Of a DNA stretch of 64,000 nucleotides, positions 35,955-46,235 are shown in pieces. The stretch comes from Cannabis sativa (taxonomy: Eukaryota > Streptophyta > Magnoliopsida > Rosales > Cannabaceae). The position numbers and the translations under genes were made by a program. A model generated the notes under the pieces. It worked only from the letters and a program-made list of their open reading frames with translations. It made no database searches and was not told the origin of the DNA. Location of the stretch: positions 73,831,595-73,895,594 of the forward strand of contig NC_083601.1 of the NCBI RefSeq assembly GCF_029168945.1, read 5' to 3'. Every line of letters begins with the position of its first letter. The stretch's first letter is position 1.

Positions 35955-36965
35955 CAGGGCCGGCCAGAGAGTGGGGTAGCCGGGGCATAGGCCCCAGGCC
36001 CTACAATTTTTGAGGCCCCGAAAAATTAAAATTAATATACGTAAATTAAAATATATAATATATAAATATTTGATTGAAAAAAAATGCATAATATTGTTAC
36101 AGCACAAATGGTAAGCGGTTGAGAATATCAATGTTGTGGTTGTTGGTTCGATCCTTCACTTCCTCATTTTGTGGTTATTTTACAATTTAAATGGTTTTAC
36201 ACATATTTAATGTAAAAAATTAGTGAAATATTACTTGAAAATCCTTCATTTGTGGTTATTTTACAATTTAAATAGTTTTACACATATTTAATTTTCTTAG
36301 TGGCCTTATAGTATTTCAAGGTACAAACTATTAAAATGAAAAAAAATATATATATATGATAATAAAATATTAATTAAAAATTTATATTAAAGTTTATCTT
36401 TCATGTTTAATACTAACTATTTTTTCGTCAAGAATAGTACATACACTTATTTAATTTTCTTAGTGGCCTATATATACAGTATTTCAAGGTAAAATTTTTT
36501 AAAATAATAAAAAAAAAATATGGTAATAAAAAATTAATTAAATATTAGTCAAAAATTTATATTAAAGTGTATTTTGCATGTTTAATATTAACCATTTTTT
36601 CATCAAAAATAATACTGTTAATTATAAATCAAAATATATTTATTAATTATTATGTATCTTCTTAAATTTTTACAGTTATGTATATATTTTTAAAAAAAAT
36701 AGACATAATTTTTTATACACTTGATTTTTTTTAACAAGAGTACTAAAATACATAACACTTTAATAGATATGCATGCTCTTAGTAATTAAATATTACTTTA
36801 TAGAGTTAGTTTACGTGGTGAGAAAAATTTTGTTATATGGTGATAAGAAAAAGTTAAAATTGATATTGTGTCAAAATTTAAATAATATTTATTTTAAATT
36901 TTTATGAAAGAAAGGCCTCATTTTAAATTTCGCCCTAGGCCTCTCAATACCTTGAGACGGCCCTG
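35955..36965. mobile_element. hAT-type non-autonomous transposon, copy A
   Basis: It starts CAGGGCCGGCC and ends GACGGCCCTG, with the 8-bp duplication CTTTGTTG at 35947-35954 and 36966-36973. The 8-bp duplication and CAGGG termini are hAT hallmarks. It is 1011 bp, AT-rich inside, with no transposase. Confidence 0.85.
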
Positions 36966-37336
36966 CTTTGTTGGATTGAGCGTAGCTCTTATTACTTACT
37001 TTATAAGTGAATAGTTGGGTTGAGCGTAGCGCCTATTACTTACTTTGTTGGGTTTAGCGTAGCTCCTATTACTTATTTTGTAAGTGAATAGTTGGGTTGA
37101 GCGTAACTCCTATTACTTACTTTGTAAGTGAATAGTTTGATTGAGCGTAGCTCATATCACTTATTTCATAAGTGAATAGTTGGGTTGAGCGTAGCTCCTA
37201 TTAATTACTTTGTAAGTGAATAGTTGAGTTGAGTGTAGCTCCTATTATTTACTTTTTTGGGTTGAGCGTAGCTCCTATTACTTATTTTGTAAGTGAATAG
37301 TTGGGTTGAGCATAGCTCTTATTACTTACTTTGTTG

Positions 37337-38340
37337 CAGGGCCGGCCAGAGAGTGGAGCAGCCGGGGCATAGGCCCCAGGCCCTACAATTTTTGAGGCCC
37401 CGAAAAATTAAAATTAATATACGTAAATTAAAATATATAATATATAAATATTTGATTGAATAAAATGCATAATAGTGTGTTAGCACAAATGGTAAGCGGC
37501 TGAGAATATCAATGTTGTGGTGGTTGGTTCGATCCTTCACTCCCTCATTTTGTGGTTATTTTACAATTTACATGGTTTTACACATATTTAATGTAAAAAA
37601 TTAGTGAATATTACTTGAAAATCCTTTATTTGTGGTTATTTTACAATTTAAATAGTTTTACACATATTTAATTTTCTTAGTGGCCTTATAGTATTTCAAG
37701 GTACAAACTATTAAAATGAAAAAAAAAATATATATGATAATAAAATATTAATTGAAAATTTATATTAAAGTTTATCTTTCATGTTTAATACTAACTATTT
37801 TTTCGTCAAGAATAGTACATACACTTATTTAATTTTCTTAGTGACCTATATATACAGTATTTCAAGGTACAAATTATTAAAATAAAAAAATATATGATAA
37901 TAAAAAATTAATAAAATATTAGCCAAAAATTTATATTAAAGTGTATTTTGCATGTTTAATATTAACCATTTTTTCATCAAAAATAATACTGTTAATTATA
38001 AATCAAAATATATTTATTAATTATTATGTATGTTCTTAAATTTTTACAGTTATGTATATATTTTTAAAAAAAATAGACATAATTTTTTATACACTATTGA
38101 TTTTTTTTAACAAGAGTACTAAAATATATAACACTTTAATAGATATGCATGCTCTTAGTAATTAAATATTACTTTATAGAGTTAGTTTACGTGGTGAGAA
38201 AAATTTTGTTATATGGTGATAAAAAAAAGTTAAAATTGATATTGTGTCATAATTTAAATAATATTTATTTTAAATTTTATGAAAGAAAATCCTCATTTTA
38301 AATTTCTCCCTACGCCTCTCAATACCTTGAGACGGCCCTG
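37337..38340. mobile_element. hAT-type non-autonomous transposon, copy B
   Basis: 1004 bp, with the same termini and the same CTTTGTTG duplication (37329-37336, 38341-38348) as copy A. Identical flanks mean it arose by amplification of the array with the element in it, not by a new insertion. Confidence 0.85.
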
Positions 38341-38711
38341 CTTTGTTGGATTGAGCGTAGCTCTTCTTACTTACTTTGTAAGTGAATAGTTGGGTTGAGC
38401 GTAGCTCCTATTACTTACTTTGTTGGGTTTAGCGTAGCTCCTATTACTTATTTTGTAAGTGAATAGTTGTGTTGAGCGTAACTCCTATTACTTACTTTGT
38501 AAGTTAATAGTTTGATTGAGCGTAGCCCATATCACTTATTTCATAAGTGAATAGTTGGGTTGAGCGTAGCTCCTATTAATTACTTTGTAAGTGAATAGTT
38601 GAGTTGAGTGTAGCTCCTATTATTTACTTTTTTGGGTTGAGCGTAGCTCCTATTACTTATTTTGTAAGTGAATAGTTGGGTTGAGCATAGCTCTTATTAC
38701 TTACTTTGTTG

Positions 38712-39719
38712 CAGGGCCGCCTGCAGTAGTGGGGCAGCCGGGGCATAGGCCCCAGGCCCTACAATTTTTGAGGCCCCGAAAAATTAAAATTAATATACCT
38801 AAATTAAAATATATAATATATAAATATTTGATTGAATAAAATGCATAATAGTGTTATAGCACAAATGGTAAGCGGTTGAGAATATCAATGTTGTGGTGGT
38901 TGGTTCGATCCTTCACTCCCTTTTTTTGTGGTTATTTTACAATTTAAATGGTTTTACACATATTTAATGTAAAAAATTAGTGAAATATTACTTTAAAATC
39001 CTTCATTTGTGGTTATTTTACAATTTTAAATAGTTTTACATATATTTAATTTTCTTAGTGGCCTTATAGTATTACAAGGTACAAACTATTAAAATGAAAA
39101 AAAAAAAAATATGATAATAAAATATTAATTGAAAATTTATATTAAAGTTTATCTTTCATGTTTAATACTAACTATTTTTTCGTCAAGAATAGTACATAAA
39201 CTTATTTAATTTTCTTAGTGGCCTATATATACAGTATTTCAAGGTACAAATTATTAAAATAAAAAAAATATATGATAATAAAAAATTAATAAAATATTAG
39301 TCAAAAATTTATATTAAAGTGTATTTTGCATGTTTAATATTAACCATTTTTTCATCAAAAATAATACTGTTAATTATAAATTAAAATATATTTATTAATT
39401 ATTATGTATCTTCTTAAATTTTTAGAGTTATGTATATATTTTAAAAAAAAATAGACATAATTTTTTATACACTATTGATTTTTTTTAACAAGAGTACTAA
39501 AATATATAACACTTTAATAGATATGCATGCTCTTAGTAATTAAATATTACTTTACAGAGTTAGTTTACGTGGTGAGAAAATTTTTGTTATATGGTGATAA
39601 AAAAAAGTGAAAATTGATATTGTGTCAAAATTTAAATAATATTTATTTTAAATTTTTATGAAAGAAAGGCCTCATTTTAAATTTCGCCCTAGGCCTCTCA
39701 ATACCTTGAGACGGCCCTG
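38712..39719. mobile_element. hAT-type non-autonomous transposon, copy C
   Basis: 1008 bp, with CTTTGTTG at 38704-38711 and 39720-39727. The left terminus is altered after CAGGGCCG (CCTGCAGTAGT instead of GCCAGAGAGT), so this copy may have lost terminal function. Confidence 0.83.
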
Positions 39720-39946
39720 CTTTGTTGGATTGAGCGTAGCTCTTATCACTTACTTTGTAAGTGAATAGTTGGGTTGAGCGTAGCTCCTATTACTTACTTT
39801 GTTGGGTTGAGCGTAGCTCCTATTACTTACTTTGTAAGTGAATAGTTGGGTTGAGCGTAGCTCCTATTACTTACTTTGTAAGTGAATAGTTGGGTTGAGC
39901 GTAACTCATATCACTTACTTTATAAGCGAATATTTTTGGTTGAGCG

Positions 39947-41857
39947 CCACTACTACAAAAATTGCAATTACCAACACTTATTCAAGAACACTCAATTAAT
40001 AAATGTTGTTAATTTATTTATTTTTATATTTTGAGACACTTGATAAATAATTGTTGCTAATAACTCTCAGATTTTAAAATTTTTTTTTTTTTAAGTAAAT
40101 AAAAAATAAGCAATAGCATCACTTCTAAATAAGTGTTGTTAATACCTATATGTAAATAAAAAAAAAAAAACACCTTTTAAATAAGTGTTGCTAGATATAA
40201 TTACAATTAATAAAAAAATAAAAAAGTAATTCAAATTAGAATCAAATTAATATTTAGTGGATTGTAACTACTCTGTAACTTCTATTCATATATCTTCTAT
40301 TCATATAGCTTCTATTAATGAGGAAAAAAAATAAAAACTGCCATTCTCGTAAAACCACCAAAGAGATATCAAACTATCATAGTCTCTCAAAAAAATCTAT
40401 GATGCTTATACTATATATTTATTATAGGAAAATTCTATAATGCACCTCTTTAAAAAGAATACACCGATACATCTCTATCTGGTTTAGTATGCGAAATAAT
40501 TTTTTAGTCAAATTTTTTCTCATGGTCATGTAAATTATACTTATTTAAGACATCCTACAAAATTTTAAGAAATTTGAAAATGTTTAACACGCTGAAAATT
40601 ACGTTCAAGTAGTGTGTTGCACGCGTGACTATTTTATTTTATACGCGTGTAAAATAGACTGTTTGAACATTGTTTTCTATATTGTAAATTATTTCGAATT
40701 TCTCAAAATTTTGTAGGATATCTTAAATAGCTATAACGTACATGAATATGAAAAAAAAATAGACTAAATTTTTTTCTAGATGCCGAAATAAGTAGAGGGT
40801 GCATCAGTACATCTCTTTTAAGGGAGTACATTGTAAAATTATCCTATATTATATAGGTAGGAAATCATTCTACTAGTCGATTGTTAATTCAAATTCCTAC
40901 CTTTTAGGTTCTAAAGGATATGTTTGAACAATTATTATAATATATATTTATATATAATTATTTTTAATTCTGTGAAAATATTATTGGGTTGGGTAATATG
41001 ATAAATATCATTTGGGTTATTCCATTAACTCATATTTTTATTTTTGTTTTTTCTCTCTTGCAGATATACTTCTTGTCCTATGTTCTTAAAGTGAATGGAT
41101 CGAGCTCTAACATTAGCTCATTTCTCACTTATAAGCTCTCATCCATTATTATATTTATATAGAATGATAATGATTAAGGTAAACCAACAGACTCATACAT
41201 TTTATGTTATATATAATTTTTTACTCACTTTCTACTGCTCTTAAATACATAATAATGCTATTTTTTTTTCTTTTTTGCAGTGTTCATGAAATGGATAAGT
41301 GCATATATGTATATTTGTCAAAAAATAAAGATGAACAACTTCTAGCTTTCAAGAAGAATTAAACTTTTTGGAACATATATTTTTGCGTTTGTACCAATTA
41401 TATAGCAATGTATTTAATGCAATATTTATAAAAAGAACATTTATATGTATGAATTTTATGTACTGAAATTTTTTATTGTAATTAAACATGAATTTTATTG
41501 AATGAAATTTTATTTTTTATAATTTATAAAATAAATAATTATGGATATGGATATATTTAAATAATAAATAATTATTTGAAAAAATTTGTAATTATAGAAA
41601 ATATATAATTAATATTTTTTTCAAAAAAATTAATTAATATTGTTATATTAAAGGTTGATTAATAAAATTAAATTCGCAACACTTTAATAAAAATGTTGTT
41701 CTGTATTTTTTTTAATTAGCAATATATGGTAACACTTTTATAAGTGTTGTCTTATATTAACACTTTTAGTAACACATTAGGAGGCAACACTTTTAAAAGT
41801 GTTGTCTTTTAATTTTCTATAGTTAAAAAAAATGTGTTACTAATTGTGTTTTTACTA
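39947..41857. mobile_element. CACTA-like non-autonomous transposon
   Basis: The left end reads C-CACTACTACAAAAATTGCA; the right end reads TGTGTTTTTACTA. The 3-bp GCG stands on both sides (39944-39946, 41858-41860), consistent with the 3-bp duplication of CACTA elements. The right end differs by one base from the expected ACTAGTG. Short subterminal repeats AACACTT/AAGTGTTG in both orientations (about 39995-40195 and 41690-41805) are typical. No transposase is seen. Confidence 0.7.
40427..40844. mobile_element. MITE nested in the CACTA-like element
   Basis: The ends are inverted repeats: GGAAAATTCTATAATGCACC at left, and the complement of TACATTGTAAAATTATCC at right, extending to ~50 bp with mismatches. 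The flanks TTTATTATA (40418-40426) and TATATTATA (40845-40853) agree at 8 of 9 positions, as in Mutator-type insertions. 418 bp, no coding capacity. Confidence 0.65.
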
Positions 41858-42265
41858 GCGTAGCTCCTATCACTTATTTTATAAGTAAATAGTTGGGTTG
41901 AACGTGGCTCATATAACTTACTTTATAAGTAAATATTTGAGTTGAGCGTAGCTCCTATCACTTATTTTATAAGTGAATAGTTGGGTTGAGCGTAGCTCCT
42001 ATTACTTACTTTTGTAAGTGAATAGTTGGGTTGAGCGTAGCTCATATCACTTACTTTATAAGTGAATAGTTGGGTTGAGCGTAGCTCTTATCACTTATTT
42101 TATAAGTGAATAGTTGGGTTGAGTGTGTCTCATATCACTTACTTTATAAGTGAATATTTGGGTCGAGCGTAGCTCCTATCACTTATTTTATAAGTGAATA
42201 TTTGGGTCGAGCGTAGCTCCTATCACTTATTTCATAAGTAAATAGTTGGGTTGAGTGTGCCTCGT
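41858..42265. repeat. 44-bp tandem array, right portion
   Basis: About nine units, here mostly with the CACTTATTTTATAAGTG version of the palindrome. It ends near GAGTGTGCCTCG, facing the 3' end of Tat-2 pol. Confidence 0.9.
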
Positions 42266-42426
42266 TTGATATTGCTTTTACTTTACGTTTTGAGCTTTAA
42301 AATATAACAAACACTTAAAATAATTAACACAGGTATTTACGTGGAAACCCTTTCAGGAAAAAACCACGGGCAAAGCATGCAAAAAACCAAGGGGGGGGGG
42401 GGGGCATTGTTTTGCCACACATGTGA
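42266..42426. other. Junction between the array and Tat-2 pol, with a 14-G run
   Basis: No gene. A run of 14 G stands at 42391-42404, so its length may be unreliable in the assembly. Confidence 0.6.
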
Positions 42427-45400
42427 TTAGAAATGGTATTTCTTAAGGTGTACAACGTTCCAGCTATTTCCTATGTTTCTTCCATCTGTTGCTCGGAGTT
42501 TGTATGCCCCTTTGCCAACTATCTTTGTAATCTGGTAAGGCCCCTCCCAATTGGGTCCTAAGTTGCCTGCTCCTTCTTCCTTCGTCTTTTGGAACACTCG
42601 TCGTAGTATCCATTCTCCTTCCTTGAATTGTCGGACCCTAATGTTCTTATTGAAATGTTGGGCCACCTTTGGCTGGTATGCTGCTATTCTGATGAGCGAT
42701 TGTTCTCTCTTTTCATCTAACGAATCAAGTTTTCTATTCATGCTCTATTGATTTAGATCATCCGTCGAGTGTTCATATCTAATGGTTGGTATTTCAATTT
42801 CCCCCGGGATGACCGCTTCAGTTCTATATGTCAATGCAAATGGGGTCTCTCCAGTCGAGGTCTTTGCTATTGTCCAGTAAGACCACAGTATCCCTAGTAA
42901 CTCATCTGCCCATCTCCCTTTGGCTTTCTCTTGTCGTTTCTTGAGCGTGTTGACTATTATCTTGTTGGTTGATTCTGCTTGTCCGTTTGCTTGAGGGTAT
43001 CGTGGAGTTGAGAATGATAATTGTATCCCCCATTCTACACAAAAGTTTTGGAAGTCCTTGCTTATGAATTGTGAACCGTTGTCCGTAACTATCTCCTTTG
43101 GAATTCCAAACCTGCATATTATGTTTTTCCAGATAAAGTTCTTTACCTCTCGATCTCTAACTTGTGCAAAGGCTTCAACTTCTACCAATTTGGTGAAGTA
43201 GTCAGTTAAGGCAAGTATGAATACCCTTTGTCTTGGAGTAGTTGGCATCTTGCCTACAATGTCCATCCCCCATCTCATAAATGGCAAAGGTGTAAGTGAA
43301 GAGTGGAGCTTCTCTGGAGGTAGATGAGATATTTGAGCAAACCTTTGGCACTTGTCGCATTGTTGAACAAAATTATAGGAGTCTGCTTGCATGGTTGGCC
43401 AATAGTAGCCTATTGTTAGAGCTTTGTTGCATAAACTCTAATGGCCTGAGTAATTTCTGCATTCACCTTGATGTAGCTCTTGGAGAATGTAATTGGATTC
43501 AGCCGGTAAGAGACATCTGAGCAATGGCCCTGAGAATGATCGTCTGTAGAGTTTCCCATTGTATAGTGTAAATCTGGTCGTTTTAGCTCTTAGTTTTCTT
43601 GACTTGTTCTTGTCATGTGGAAGGGTTCCATTTTCTAGGTACCGCATTATTGGTGTCATCCAGTTGTCTTGTTGAGTCAGACTTTTTACATCTTCATTGG
43701 CTTTGCATGTCGCTGGCCATTGCATTATCCCCACAAGAATTGTGACTCCATCTTTGGTTTGAATAGATGAGCCGAGATTAGTAAGAGTGTCGGCGTGGTT
43801 GTTCTCTAGTCTTGACACTTGGTTAATGGTGAATTTTGTGAATCTTGAAATCTTGTCTTGAACAATCTGGAGGTAGGATGCCATTTTTGAATCTTTGGCC
43901 TGGTATGATCCGTTGAGTTGGTTTACGGTAAGTTGAGAATCTGACATGACTTCAATGGTTTTGGCATTCAACTCAATGGATAGGTCTAGCCCATCGATTA
44001 ACGCCTCGTATTCAGCCTCATTGTTGGTAAGTTTGAAGTCACATTTGATTGCCCGTTGGATAACATCTCCTTAAGGGGAGGTAAGGACGATTCCTAGGCC
44101 ATTCCCCTTGCTATTGCTTGATCCATCTACCGCTAGCATCCATGTCGAGTTTGTTTGCTCATTTAAGCATAATAATTCCTTTTCTACTTGTACCTGTCCA
44201 ACACAAGAAAAGTCAGCAATAAAATCTGCCAATACTGTGACTTGATGGCTGTCCTCGGTTGATATGTTATGTCGTATTCACTGAGCTCAACAACCCACTT
44301 GGTCATGCGTCCAGAAAGTTCTGGTTTGTGTAGAATGCTACGGAGTGGGTATTGGGTCAGCACCACTATAGGATGACACTTGAAATAGGGCCTGAGCTTG
44401 TGCCCTGCTGTGACAAGTGCTAAGGCCAATTTTTCCAGCTGAGTGTATCTTGTTTCAGCATCTAGCAATGTCTTCAAAACATAGTAAATTGGTTGTTGCT
44501 TTCCTTCATCTTCTCGAACTAGTGCAGCGCTGACCGCTGCTTCTGAAACTTCCAGATACATGTACAGTGTTTCTCCATCCTTTGGCTTTGCTAGGAGTGT
44601 AGGCGGGTGAGATAGCTCTTGAGCTGTCTTAGCGCTTCTTCGCATTCCTCCATCCACACAAAGTCTTTGGTCTTTTTGAGAGTTGAAAAGAATAAGTGGC
44701 AACAGTCGGATGATTTTGAAATGAAATGGCTGAGTGCTGCTATCCTTCCGTTGAGATGTTGAATGTCTTTGATTGACTTTGGAGATTGTATATTTTTTAT
44801 TGATGTTATCTGGTCTAGATTTGCTTCGATCCCTCTTTTTGTGAGGAGGTAACTTAAGAATTTTCCTGAAGAGACACCAAAAGAGCATTTAGTAGGATTA
44901 AGTTTCATATTGTATTTTTCTAATACCTGGAATGCTTGCTTGAGGTGATCGAGGTGATTCTCTGCTGCTAAAGATTTGACAAGCATGTCGTCGATGTAAA
45001 CTTCCATCGTCTTTCTAAGCATATCAGCAAACATTCGGTTGACCAGCCTTTGGTACGTGGCACCTGCATTTTTTAGTCCAAACGGCATGACTTTGTAGCA
45101 AAAAGTCCCTCGCTCAGTTATGAATGATGTCTTTTCTTGATCATTGGGATGCATTAAGATTTGGTTATAACCGAAGAAGGCATCCATGAAACTCAACAAT
45201 TCATGTCCAGCTGTTGCGTCTGCAATTATGTCGATGTGAGGAAGTGGAAATGAATCCTTTGGACATGCCTTGTTGAGATCAGTAAAGTCGATACGTACCC
45301 TCCATTTTCCATTCTTCTTCGTGACAACTACTACGTTTGCTAACCAGTCAGGATAGTCAACCTCTCTAACTAATCCCACGTCGATTAGTTTTTGTATCTC

Positions 45401-45664
45401 TTCATTTATCACCTTTTTGCAATCGAGTGCAAATTTACGTCTTTTTTGCCTGACCGGCGGGTAATCAAGGTCAACCTGCAACTTGTGAACAATAATGTTA
45501 GAATCAATACATGTCATGTCGTCATGGGACCATGCAAAGCAGTGATGGCGTTTGATTAGGAATTCGATTAGCCTAGCTCGAAACTCAGGTGTAAGCTTTG
45601 TTCCAATCTGGACTTTATGGTTTGGGAACTCCTTGCTAATGCACACATCATCTAGGTCTTCCAT
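42427..45664 (-). pseudogene. pol: Tat-2 pol: RT, two RNase H domains, integrase
   Basis: RT (45664-44591) has the palm motif WRVRIDFTDLNKACPKDSF and catalytic YIDDMLVKS. A frameshift near 44600 leads to the first RNase H (LYMYLEVSEAAVSAALVRE; YVLKTLLDAETRY). The second RNase H (about 44130-43800; TNNEAEYEALIDG, MSDSQLTVNQL) has a TAA at 44073-44071. The integrase (about 43600-42427) shows the zinc region ending CDKCQ, WGMDIVGK, IVTDNGSQF and QAESTNK, so the catalytic D, D, E are present. An in-frame TAG near 42743 separates the C-terminal GPYQITKIVGKGAYKL part. At least one frameshift and two stops make it non-functional. Confidence 0.87.
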
Positions 45665-45839
45665 AATGGGTTCATCTGGTGCAAAGGTCGGACTAAACTG
45701 TTGTAGTTGCTATAATGTTGTCGATTTCTCTTTAGCGAGTTTTGATAACAATCACGAGCAGTGTTTTAGGCTCCCCACATTTCTTTCACTCCCCACTTGG
45801 TTGGGAACTTGATCACTTGGTGGTATGTGGATAGCACAG

Positions 45840-46140
45840 CTTTCATGGAATGGATCTACAATTGGTCCAAGATTGCATTATAAGCTGATGGAGAGTCAAC
45901 TACAAGGAACTTCGTCTGTAGGTTGACTCCTTCTGCAAAAACGTGGAGTATAACCTCGCTGACTGAGTGTTTCTGCTCTCCACTGAACCCAACCAATAAT
46001 GTGGACTTGCGGATGATGGTGGCCTCGTCGATCCCCATCTCCCTGAGAGCATTCAAAAATAAGATGTTAATAGAGCTACCGTTATCGATCAGTATACGTT
46101 TAGTAAAACAATTCGAAATAAATAAAGAAATGACTAAAGC
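45840..46140 (-). pseudogene. Tat-2 protease remnant
   Basis: An aspartic protease with the active-site-like LIDNGSSINILF near 46100-46065, then ALREMGIDEATI and SAYNAILDQL (to ~45856). The catalytic D is present as DNGSS. It is not continuous with gag or RT in one frame. Confidence 0.7.
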
Positions 46141-46235
46141 ATCATGGTGAGGATTAAGAAAATTTCAAGCTTCGTCATCCATGAAGTTGATGGTTTGGCC
46201 GTTATAGGTTGTTGGTTGTTTCTTTGGTCTACCCT

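Larger units (their letters stand above)
35653..39946. repeat. 44-bp tandem array, middle portion, with higher-order repeats
   Basis: Array DNA fills 35653-35954, 36966-37336, 38341-38711 and 39720-39946, between three hAT copies. The spacers repeat the same ordered series of unit variants (including AGTTTGATTGAGCG and TATTATTTACTTTTTTGGG). The true unit is therefore a ~1.38-kb higher-order repeat that includes the hAT element. The bases around the array give no open frame. Confidence 0.9.

Noticed and set aside
35940..36131. Small open frames at the hAT left ends (also 37322-37540)
   Set aside because: They start or end in the GC-rich terminal repeat and continue through AT-rich non-coding sequence, with no transposase similarity.
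35653..42265. A CRISPR-like look: short palindromic units at regular spacing
   Set aside because: There are no unique spacers; units are contiguous variants of one 44-bp sequence in a plant genome. It is a tandem repeat.
42391..42404. A run of 14 G as a G-quadruplex or regulatory site
   Set aside because: A single homopolymer of this length is a common assembly or slippage feature. Without conserved flanks I do not assign a role.
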